From Hericium rajendrae (taxonomy: Eukaryota; Basidiomycota; Agaricomycetes; Russulales; Hericiaceae): a DNA stretch of 64,000 nt. The notes under the pieces are model-generated. The model was not told the DNA's origin, made no database searches, and was given only the letters and a program-made list of their open reading frames with translations. A program made the translations under genes and the position numbers. The stretch covers positions 434,001 through 498,000 of the forward strand of contig CM065886.1 of the NCBI GenBank assembly GCA_033439255.1, given 5' to 3'. Of this stretch, positions 24,801 through 35,162 are shown one piece after another. Each line of letters starts with the position of its first letter. Position 1 is the first letter of the stretch.

Positions 24801-24984
24801 CCCTTAGCAAATGGGGTTTCTTCCGGGTTCTTCTACCGGTCCCGATGTAGCTCCTATATCGCAATTCCATCCGGGGGGGCGTAAAGGTACGTTGCATGTG
24901 TCGATTTCGACGACTAGCTCATGCGCCAAGAAACTGATAAATACCAGTTCAAGTTGAAGGAATGCCTCCATCACCCTCTTTACC
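21824..24984. other. 3-kb spacer with weak relics
   Basis: Divergent promoter region between P450-1 and P450-2. Around 22094-22170 the minus strand resembles the N-terminal anchor codons of the P450 at 32231-34598 over about 45 bp, a possible relic. A minus-strand set of short open segments between about 23640 and 24137, beginning MADGGRSS and with plausible donors at two places, could be a small gene but has no recognisable motif. The frame 22913-23608 on + has no supporting feature. Confidence 0.4.
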
Positions 24985-27203
24985 ATGTCGGTCATTGCCC
25001 TGTCTACAGTGCTTCTTGCCTGTCTTTCGTTGTTCTTCTGGGCGAGGAAAATAGGTCGCCGGGAGTCAGGTCTTCCTCCCGGTCCGCCGACGACTCTCAT
25101 CCTCGGAAATATCCTTCAATTCCCGAAGGAGTATTCGCATCTCAAGTATGTCCCTTCGTTCCTGCATCTAAAAGTATAAGCTTATTTCGCCAGGTTCACG
25201 CAATGGGCCAGACAATATGGTGGAATATTCTCGGTAAGACCCGCTGTTACAGCTATGCAGAGATAAGGCTGACACGTGTTCACATTTGTTAGCTGAAAGT
25301 TGCTCACAGAACGATGATCATCGTCTCTGATCCGCGCATTGCGGGAGATCTGCTTGAACACAGGGGCGCGACCACTGCAAGTCGGCCCCCGTTCCACATT
25401 GCCGATGTAGTTACAGGCGGAAAGACCATGGTACTCATGCAAAATAGTATGTCGTCGACTATTGCTCGCTGCAGTTCTTGAAAGGTAGAATATTAACTTT
25501 GTTCTAGCTCCGACGTGGAGGCGCGTACGCCGCCTTGCCCACAATCTGTTGACGAGGGAGCAATGCGTCAAGCACTTGCCTATACAGGTGGCTGAGGCGA
25601 CGCAAGTCATGCATGATTTCTTGAACGATCCCGAGGTGAGTGATGGCGTCAGTATGTTACCAAACCCTTGACTAAGACAAGCATCATAGCACTTCTCCTC
25701 ACACATCGGCCGATACACGAATTCCGTCATCACATCCATCATCGCTGGTATACGCTCGCCACGACGAGATGGAAAGAACGTTGTAGACTTCTTCAACTCT
25801 GTCGACAAATGGGCGCACCTCACAGAAGCAGGAACGCAGCCGCCGGTTGACGTGTTCCCTATTCTGAAATACGTACCGGAGCGGTGGGCAGCGTGGAAGA
25901 CGAGTGCCCGAGAGGTTCGGACTTTACAGCGCGAACTGTATTTCGGGATGCTGGACAGGTGCGCTGCGCGGGTGGCTGCGGAGAAGCGAAATGGTAGCTT
26001 CTTGGAGGATATTATCGCGGATATGGATAAGCATGGCCTCGACCGGGAGACAGCAGGGTTTGCATGATCACATCGATACATGAATAAAGAGCTGACTGCT
26101 TGATCTCCGCAGCTACTTGTGCGGAGTCATGTTGGAAGGTGGCACGGAAACCAGCGCAACATTTCTACTCCATTTCATCTTACAGATCATCAACAAACCA
26201 GAAGTACAAGAGAAAGCATGGAAAGAGATTGACCAGGTAGTCGGTGAGGATCGGACGCCGGTGCTGGAAGACTGGGAGAGCCTGCCTTACGTGCAGGCCA
26301 TAGTGAAGGAAGTTCGTGTCTCGATGTTCTGTGCGATGTAATGCACGCTCGCTCAACTAACATCACTTGTAGGTATTCCGTCTGAGGCCACCGTTGCCGC
26401 TCGCCGTACCACATTATACAACTGCAGATGAAAGGGTGAGCCTGGTCACTCAATCGTCTTCCTTTTCTCATGTTATGGCAGGTCGACGACTACTTCATAC
26501 CTAAAGATACAATGATTTTGGTAAATCTGTGTAAGCTTTACCTTTGTTCTTGTAACGAATATCGGGTATTTATACTCTCTGCAGGGGCGATCGGCCAAGA
26601 TCCAGAGGCATTTGACAGTCCTGAGGCCTTCAACCCCGACCGTTTCTTGACCTCTGAATTCGGTACCAAGCCTGGCGCTGACGATTCCGGTCGGCGCCAC
26701 GACCTGCACTTCGGCTATGGACGGGTGAGCTCGACGAAACGCGTAAGCGAACGAGTCGGAACTCACAATTCACCAGCGGTTCTGTGTCGGTCTTCATCTG
26801 GCCAATGATTCTATCGTAAGTATAGGATTGATGCCGCTGGGGCTCAACTGACTTGAGGATATCCAGCGACTCAATGTCATGAATTATTTATGGGGATTCG
26901 CATTCCGTCTGGCGATCGATCCAAAGACTAAGATCACAATCAAAGCCGATGTCAATAGCTACCATGATGTGAGTTTTCTCAATTTCACGGAGGTCGTTGG
27001 GCGTGGCACGATATTTACGGCTAGTGTAGGCAGCTACTCTTTCGCCGAAACCATTTGTCTGCGACATACAACCTCGAAGCGCTGAGCGCGCACGCATCAT
27101 TGAACAGAATTTCGCAGAAGCAAGACACGTCTTCCAGCAGTTCGAGCATGAGCTGGATCCAGAGGATGCTGCGTTTGTCCAGAATCTGCCCAAGCGTTCC
27201 TGA
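24985..27203 (+). CDS. Cytochrome P450 (paralogue 2)
   Basis: Twelve exons (24985-25145, 25194-25233, 25293-25446, 25508-25635, 25690-26057, 26113-26311, 26373-26435, 26482-26530, 26585-26724, 26777-26815, 26867-26968, 27030-27203) sum to 538 residues with no frame break. An N-terminal membrane anchor and PPGP hinge are followed by GGTETS in helix I, EVFR in helix K and the haem loop FGYGRRFCVG, split by intron 9 between the two arginines. It converges on paralogue 3, their stop codons lying 682 bp apart. All catalytic residues are present, so it should be an active ER monooxygenase of unknown substrate. The final acceptor is taken as TGTAG before 27030 because the nearby CAG would shift the frame. 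Confidence 0.9.
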
Positions 27204-27439
27204 GCTCGGATTGTACCCTGCTCCTTCACTTCTGTCAGCATTAATTGTACTTTACCTTTCCCACATCTCCACAATATGCACCGCTTTCTGAATATCAGCT
27301 TGTCAATTGATTTCGGCCTCCCCAGTGTGACGATTTGACGACGTATCGTCTGCTGTGACCAAAGGCTGTCGTTCTTCTAGTTCATATCCTAGCGTCTCCG
27401 CCAAGACATATCCGGGACTGTTCTTGGCACGGATCGCAC

Positions 27440-27665
27440 ACTAACGCATAGACCACGCTCATCCAGGCAACTGAGAACAAACTTGAAGACACCATGTCTT
27501 GCATGCGGTGGAGTTAGTGCGGAGCGCCAGACGGTGACCGGGCCCGTACAGCATGTCCCCCAGGTCGTCCCTCCGTTCCTGATGCACCGGTGTAGCGCTT
27601 GACCTGTTCTGAAAACTTAACTATGTCGATTTCCTCACGTATGTCCTGTCTCGCTGGCAGGGGCG
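27440..27665 (-). pseudogene. Relic A of an unrecognised duplicated gene
   Basis: Reads on - as a coding-like remnant (REEIDIVKFSEQVKRYTG) that loses frame after about 35 codons. It aligns with relic B at 31299-31600, whose equivalent reads KFSEDIECYTG, and both continue with GDMLYG-like codons in a shifted frame. The family is not recognised. It sits in the gap between the convergent P450s. Confidence 0.55.
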
Positions 27666-27885
27666 AATATAGCGACACGAGACATTGGGAGGGATTGGCG
27701 ATGTCATGGACTTAACAACCTAACCAAGCTTTTATATTGGTCCCTTATGGGGCTGATCCGTAGGTCAAAATCGACGATCCGAGGTAAGTACGAAAGGATC
27801 TGGAACACTTCATCCGTAACAAGAATGGAGGATGTCTGAATCGAAGAAGACATGCGCCTTCCCGACTTGGACTTTCTTTTTCAGA

Positions 27886-30017
27886 TCAGGAGCACCGGGG
27901 TAGCGTCTTGACGAATGCAGCATCCTCTGGTCGCAGCTCGTGCTCGAACTGCTCAAAGACCTGCCGCGCCTGGGCAAAGTTTTGCTCGATGACCTTCGCG
28001 CGCTCGGCGCTTCGAGGTTGGATGTCACAGACGAAGGGCTTCGGGCAGAGAGTCGATCTCTGCGTTCATAGTAAAGAAGATGTCATATTCCAAGAGCACC
28101 TTGAAAGCCTAAGTACTCACGTCAATGTAGTTATTCGCAACTGCTTTGATCAAGGTCTTCGTTTCAGGATCCATCGCAGGACGGAACACAAACGCCCATA
28201 GATAATTCATGACATTCAGTTGCTATGGTCCGGTAAGTCACCCGAGATTCTAGTGATTTTTATGATATACTCACGATAGAGTCGTTAGCCAGATGAAGGC
28301 CGACACAAAACCTCTGGTAAACTCGTAAGCTTCGTCCCCGTTGACATGTTTTTTTATTCGATCATGAGCTCACCCGTCCATAGCCGAAGTGCAGGTCATG
28401 GCGTCGGCCAGAATTATTTGCGCCGGGTTTGGTCCCGAATTCTGATCTCAAGAAGCGATCGGGCTTGAACGCTTCAGGGTCGTCAAATGCGTCTGGGTCA
28501 TGACCAATTGCCCCTACAGAGAGTGAATACGCAATGCTCGTGACGAGCATAGAGAAGAATTCAGCTTACATAGATTCACCATGATCATTGCATCTTTGGG
28601 GACAAGATAGTTATCCACCCTCTCATCTGCAGTCGTACAGTGCGGCACACCAAGCGGCAACGGGGGTCTGAGGCGGAACACCTGGAAGACATGATATCAG
28701 AGTCGTATGGAACGAGCAGAGCACCGTGAGTCGAACCTCCTTCACCATCGCCTGCACGTAAGGCAGATTGTCCCAGTCTTCCAAGACCGGCGCCCGGTCC
28801 TCGCCAACCACCTTGTCAATCTCCTCCCATGCCCTTTCTTGCACCTCCGGTGTATTGACGAGTAGCAGGATGAAATGGAGAAGAAATGTTGCGCTGGTTT
28901 CTGTGCCACCATCCAGCATGACTCCGCACAGATAGCTGCAGGCAAAGAATAGTCAGCATTCTAGAACACCATAGCCATACGTCCGCACTAACCCTGCCGT
29001 CTCACGATCGAGACCATACTTATCGAGATTCTCAACAACTTCCTCCAAGAAACTCCCATTCCGCCTTTCCTCAGCCACACGCGCCGCGCACCTATCGAAT
29101 AGTCCAAAGTACAACTTGCGCTGCAGAGCGCGAATCTCCTTGGCCTCTGTCTTCCACGAAGCCCACCGCTCTGGCACATACTTCAGAATGGGGACCACGT
29201 CAAGCGGTGGCCGCGCGCCCGCCCCCGTCAAGTGCGCCCATTTATCGATGTAGTTGAAGAAGTCGACGACGTCCGCGCTGTCCCGCCGCGGCGATCGGAG
29301 TCCCGCCATGATAGACGTGATGACGGAATTTGTATATCGGCCGATATGGGAGGCGAAGTGCTCTGGATCCTTCAAGAAGTCATGCATGACTTGCGTCGCC
29401 TCTGCCGCCTGGATGGGCAGGTGCTTCGCGCATTGCTCTCTCGTCAGCAACTTATGAGCAAGACGGCGTAGACTCCTCCAAGTCGGGGCTAAAGGAGCGA
29501 ATTGAAGTATGAGCTGTCTCACATTCACAAAGTCAAGAGCGATAGTCGAAGTCGTACTGTTCTGCATGAAGAGCATGGTCTTTCCATCTGTGACAACTTT
29601 GCCAATATGGAACGGCGGTCGATTTGCAGTCGTGGCGCCTCGCTGTTGAAGGAGATCTCTTGCCATGCGTGGATCGGAGATGATTACCATCGTCCCACTG
29701 GCAACTTTCAGCTATGAGGTGTCAGCGTGCGTCAGTCCCGAGCATAATGAAGTGCTGCGGGAATGCGCATTACCGAGAAAATTCCGCCATATTCTCTTCC
29801 CCACTGCGTGAATCTGGAGAAATGAGATTGTGCATTAATGGAGTGACAAGACGTACTTGCGATGCGCATACTCCTTTGGAAACTGGAGGATATTTCCAAG
29901 GATGGGCGTCGTTGGCGGACCAGGAGGGAGACCTGGCTCTCGTCTACCTATTCTCCTTGCCCAAACGAGGAACGAGAGGCAGGCAAGTAACGTTGTCCAC
30001 AACACGATAAGAGACAT
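27886..30017 (-). CDS. Cytochrome P450 (paralogue 3, two introns fewer)
   Basis: Ten exons join into a complete protein of the same length class as paralogues 1 and 2. It has the anchor MSLIVLWTTLLACLSFLVW, hinge GLPPGPPTTP, GGTETS, EVFR and the haem loop FGYGRRFCVG. The ATG at 30017 is chosen because it aligns with the starts of both sisters; an upstream in-frame start at 30077 would add 20 unconserved residues. At two positions where the sisters carry introns (DPE/HF, near 29360, and ADER/V, near 28618) the coding sequence is continuous here. It is probably active; substrate unknown. It lies in inverted orientation to paralogue 2. Confidence 0.9.
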
Positions 30018-31298
30018 CACAATGAGGGTGATAGAAACATCTCTTGTTTGCCGATTGAGAGAGACCTTTATCAGCACCTTCAGCGTTGCGGCTGAGCTGC
30101 ACCGGGATCAAATTCGAAATTGACATGCGCAGTTACCCGAAATGACGACTTGAAAGATGTGCAGGGATCCACGTGTGTTGAAGAGCCGCAGAGCCTACTT
30201 CTGCAACGTGGTATCAACGTGGATATGGTCAAACTCTCAATGCCACGTATTCGAGAATTGATAGAGTCGAATGAATCTGGAAGACACCTTGCGCCTGAAG
30301 ACACACGCTACGTGGAGGCTGTCCATATTATCGATGTGAAATTATCACTGAGAAACACGTTCCAGGATAAATAATTCATAATACTCCTGGTAAGCCCGAG
30401 ATGTGTGCAGTACCAAGTGACAGTGATTCAAATCGTGAGCGTAGGGCGCGCAGCACAAGTGAAACGGAAACGCACTAGGTATTCTCCCGGATCCCGTCAA
30501 CCCCTCCGCCATCACCATCACCATCAACGGCAGGCATCGACCTGCATCGACTCGTCGAGGAAGGAAGGAAGGACCAACGACCCACTTTCGCGCGTGGAGT
30601 CGCGCGCCGGCGTGCAGTAGGCACGTCCTGCAAACGGTAAAGCCCAAGCTTTCAAGTAAGCTACCACGAGGATATCTTGACTTGTTCGAATCTGCGAGGC
30701 CACCCTAGCCATACCGACGTTCATTACACAGAATCATTGCCTTTGGATGTCCTGCATCGGCTGATGTTCATGGAGACAAGACAAGAAAGTTTGAAGGATG
30801 GCACTACGTGTTCGGACGCGCGCTTCCTTTCTTTCGTCAATTGATGTGTCTCGTCGCGACTCGTCTTCCAAAAACCTTTTCAGCTTTGTCATAAGTAGAT
30901 CTATCTTGTAACTTACTTGGTTTCGATGATTCCGAGAATGTCTAAAATCAAGCTAACGGCAACAAGATCGACTTCATGTTCAGTTCGACCGTCGACGACC
31001 CTTCCGATGTTGGTGTAAGTAATTACTCTCCCTCTATAGTTCTGTCAGAATCATGTATTCACGTTTTGTTTACATTGCACTGATATTTCTCTCAATTCTG
31101 ATACAGGCATTGTCGAACGGTGCCCTCCCAGAGTCCGCAGCCATCCATCGCGGACAATTTCTTCCACAGGCTCCAAAGTAGTAGTCCGATTTCCCGTCTG
31201 CTCGCATTGAGAATCCACCACAAGCAGCTCAACCACTCTTTCAGCCAATCCTAGTGCCTTGCCTAGACACCTTCAGGACTGACCTTCGCATATACTAT
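30018..31298. other. Upstream region of P450-3, no gene recognised
   Basis: Contains the promoter of paralogue 3 and unassigned DNA. A run of CATCAC trinucleotides lies near 30510-30530. No convincing frame. Confidence 0.5.
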
Positions 31299-31600
31299 GC
31301 CAGTGCATGGACCACGCATATCCCTGGAGAGGGAGGCCGGATGAACTTGCGATGATATCCTGCCCTGGACGCGACAACAATTGGTGCGGAGCGCTAGACA
31401 GTGATCGAGCCCGTACAGCATGTCCCCCAAGTCATGGTCCCTCTGCACGGACGCACATACTTGTTGAGTCGCCGGTATAGCACTCGATGTCTTCTGAAAA
31501 TTTAACTGCGTCGCCTTCCAGACTTGCGTCCTGACTCACTGGCAGGGACGTGCGCTCCGCGAGTAGCATGCGACCTGTCTTTCCGAAACACCCGGTCCGA
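31299..31600 (-). pseudogene. Relic B of the same unrecognised gene
   Basis: Similar to relic A over about 250 bp (shared core AGCCCGTACAGCATGTCCCC versus GGCCCGTACAGCATGTCCCC), with the same orientation. On - it reads ERTSLPVSQDASLEGD and then KFSEDIECYTG before a stop near 31432; a neighbouring frame continues RDHDLGDMLYG. The coding trace extends upstream on - to about 31850. Two relics flanking P450-3 imply an old segmental duplication of a P450 plus partner gene. Confidence 0.5.
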
Positions 31601-32230
31601 GCAAAGAAAGGCGCCGTGCCGCACGTACCTCTGTTCTGATACGCAAGCAACCCTGGCGGAGACCCAGCAACGCCGGCGACAGGGCGTGCATGCCTATGGT
31701 CTGCGCCCGGAATAGCTCTTGTCCAGGAAGGTGGCATCAGTGCTTTGTACTGGAGCGGGCCTGCGTGTCCGGCGGACTGCCAGCGAAGTCTTGCTTTCAT
31801 GCACGCCGCTCCTGCCGGGACGCAGGATGGTTGTGTCAGTCGTCCCCGCGAAACCATGCATGCGATGGGATCATTCGCCCAACTTCGGTGCGTGTCATCT
31901 GTATCCGCATTAGCGTTTGAAGGCTGGCGACGCCATGGTCAGTCAATAAGTGGCGACAAGTACAGTACATCTGGGATCAGAGAGGAAGGGCGGATCGTGT
32001 CTTCTAGGTATCAGGAGCAATCTGAAAGAGCAGTCACTGCTTGGGAGGCTGCTAGCGGGTTGTCGGCTTCCGACTTCTATTGGACTTTGACCTTGTATTC
32101 TGAAACGACTCCGCAAAGCACATGCGAATAATTATCGCTGTATGCATCTAGAGCCTGGTGAGTGCGAATGAGTCTCGTCAAGAGGTCAAACCATGGCTCA
32201 GATGCGCTTCAGACGTGTGGTATGTGAATG
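31601..32230. other. Spacer, possible upstream part of relic B
   Basis: The minus strand to about 31857 is an open frame continuous with relic B but without recognisable motifs. The rest is the 3' flank of P450-4. Confidence 0.4.
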
Positions 32231-34598
32231 TTACTCCACTCCGCCGAGTATATCCTGCCCTTCCCGCGCGATCATCTCCCCCGCTTCTGCACTCCTAGGC
32301 TCTAATCTACACTTGAATGCAGACGGTTGGCTGTCCGAAGTTCCTGTTCAGATCAACTGGAGCGCGAGAACAGGCAGACATACCTAATGAACCCATCGTA
32401 CTCGACCTTCGGTTCTATATCGCCGCCCTTCTCGTCCTTGGCCTTGACAACATCGAACAGGTACAGCATCGACGCGATGTACAAGAAGATGGAGCTGTCG
32501 GCGATGTGCATGCCCGGACAGATTCTGTGAAGCGTGACAAACCAATGCGGGCGTGGAGATAACTCGATGGTACGGACCTGCGGCCAAACCCGAAAGCAAT
32601 CCAGCCAGGATCTGCAGTCTTCTCAAGGGATTTGGGCTTTCCGTCGCCGTCGAGGAAGCGATCTGGGATAAACTCGAATGGTGAAGGGTAGGTTTCTGGA
32701 TCGTGGAAGATTGACCTATGCAGACATCACGCAATGCTGAGTTCAAAGGCGATGCAAGCGAAAAGAACTGACTTACCAGATATTTGGGTATACTGTCGTG
32801 CCTTCGCGGATGAAGAAGCCGCGGTAGACGTCGTCCTGCGTGACTCGGTGCGGCAGGCCTGCCAGCCTAGTGGTTCATGCTGGCTCTACTGACGAGGAGC
32901 GAGGGCACGTACCAACAGGCACTGACGGATTCCACCTCCACACCTCTTTGACTAGTGCATTGATGTATGGAAGATCGACTCGGTCATGAATGGTTGGCAT
33001 TCTTGAGCCGCTTGCGGACGAAGGCGGGCCAAGGAGGGCGTCGAGCTCGGCTTGGGCGCAGCGCTGAACATCGGGATAGAGGAGCATTGCGAGCAGAAAA
33101 GACATAAGGGAGGACTGGGTCTGCGGAAGGGGCTGTCAGCCGGCATGTCCACTCTAGTTTATCGCTTGGATGCTTACCGTCTCTACACTGGCTGTCGAAT
33201 GTTCAAGGCTAAGAAGCCAGGTTGAACAACACGAAAGGAAATCGTACCTGAGTAGAGCGAAGCGGCGATAGCCTTTACCAGTTCCTCGTCGGCAGGGCTA
33301 TGTGCCTCGGAAGCGAGAAGCGTGGAGACCATTGACGGGGGTACGATACTAGAGGCCTGAACGGGTTTAAGGGCTGCCGTGCTAATAGGTAAAGCCGACT
33401 CACCATTTTACTTTTCACAAGCTCAAAAGGAATGTCGTATAGCTTCTCTCTGGCCGTCCTCATTTGTCGTGCCGCTTTTTGAAATTCAGCTCCAGGGAAC
33501 CACGCCGGGACCCATTTCACTTTAAAATTGTCAGCAAATTATAATCGCAGACATGGAAACCCTTGCGGTTCAAAGACCAGTCCCGAATGAGAAAAGACTC
33601 ACGTATAGGTAGATAATCGACCCAGAAGGCACCTGGCGACGCAGCAGCTCCGAAGCCAGCCATTGCAAGATCAGCGATTTCAACAAGCTTGTCATGCTTG
33701 TCGGATGTCACTTGGTATCCGTAGATGACCTTGAGCACCAACGAAGCGGACGCTCTGGTCAACCACAAGGACGTCAGTAGCTCGTCAGATGACTGGGTCT
33801 TGAATCATGCAGTTGCGTACAGCTTAATTGTCTCTTCGAAGTCACAGCCTTCTTTGTGTCGCTTTCCAAGCTGGACGATCTTCGTAAGTAACCTCGTCCG
33901 CTGCTGCTCTTGCATAGCGATCATGTCCGGCTTTGTGCACGCCTGAGGCCCAATCGCAGCGTGGCTCAGTTTACGCATTGTGCGAAACCGAACGTTAGAG
34001 TGCACAGGATACGGTGACTCCAAGTTCGCGGTTGGCTGGGAAGCTGAGGATGGCGCAAAGCTGGCATACCCTATGCCGAGATCCCAGCCGATGCTGTGGA
34101 GAATTGGTCGATGTGTGAACGAGATGACGATGATGCTCACAGTTCACCGGCCATGATTGAAGGAGGGCGGTCTGAATAGATTGCTCCTGAATCCGTGATT
34201 GAGACCAGTTTTGGACATGAAAGAGAGGATCACGCTACCTCTTCCTTCCAGGAGCTCGCTCGCAGCTTTTGCAGAGCTCAGAATGATTGTGGTTTCTCCG
34301 AGCGAAGAGAATTGGAAGATATCGCCTATACCAAAGTGCAATCCCATTTAATACTATATTGCAACAGGCCAAGCAGCTGCTCACCATATATTCTCTCCCA
34401 TTCTGCGAACTTGAGCCAGTACTTCCGCGTTGGTACCTGCAGTGCACTTCCGATGATAGGCCATCCTGACGGACCTAGTGGATAATTTCTCTTCTTTCTT
34501 GCCGCTCTGGAAGCGACAAAGAGGGAATTGATGAAGGCGAGAAGTGCTAGAATGTCGATGGGGGAAGATGAAAGACGGAACCACGCGAAAGTCGACAT
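32231..34598 (-). CDS. Cytochrome P450 (unrelated fourth member)
   Basis: About thirteen exons. It begins with an N-terminal anchor and the hinge YPLGPSGWPIIG, then SDRPP and MAGELIGWDLG in the B-C region, a helix-I core spelling SVETT, the K-helix EVWRW, PDRF, and the haem loop FGFGRRICPG. The stop TAA is at 32231-32233. It differs from the other three throughout and belongs to another family. The I-helix core is encoded by a 14-nt exon at 33178-33191. One in-frame TGA at about 33807-33809 is best removed by a 78-nt intron with the unusual donor GTCCAG, after which RLLTKI joins TQSSDELL as expected for the family. If that intron is wrong, the gene is broken. Confidence 0.82.
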
Positions 34599-35162
34599 TG
34601 TGAAGGGGCTCAATCGTACTGTTCACCATCGCTGGCCTCAACGCATCGCATAAGACAGGAAATCGTGGAAAATGGAAGATATGCTGAAAAGTGCCGAGGT
34701 TACTTACTGAGCGCATAACGGCCGCAGGTGCGGTCATCTGCTTTCCAGTTGCTAGCGAGATATCCCAAGCTAACTTCATGACATACCTGTTCTTGATACT
34801 CAGCTGCTCTCGGTGCCAATTATGAAGGACTGTAGACTGTGGTGACGTTAGTGGGCTGATGATATAATTACCCTGCAGTTGAGGAAAGTCGAGGATCGTG
34901 AGCACGATAGGCCTGTGTATCCCTAAGTACAAGTCAACGACGATTAGATTAGATCGAGCAAGCTAATAGATCAGATTAGATTTGTCCACAAGCGCACGTG
35001 GACTTTTATATTGACGGCTTCAACTTGGACGATCGCCCAGATATTCCGCCTTCAAGCTTCAAGCTTCAAGCATCGACTTTCCAGACAATATCCTCGTCCG
35101 TCCGCAGGCTCAACAAGTCAAGAAATTCGGCATCTGGAGTGGGGAACAAAGGTTATCAGGAG
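34599..35162. other. Divergent promoter region, P450-4 and Sin3
   Basis: The two start codons face away from each other across 564 bp. Short AGATTAGATT-type repeats lie near 34945-34980 and a CTTCAAG triplication near 35046-35070. An open frame enters Sin3 from 34998, but its first ATG is at 35163. Confidence 0.55.

Noticed and set aside
25182-26081. 299-codon minus-strand open frame
   Set aside because: It is the antisense shadow of P450 paralogue 2, whose + strand exons and splice sites are fully consistent.
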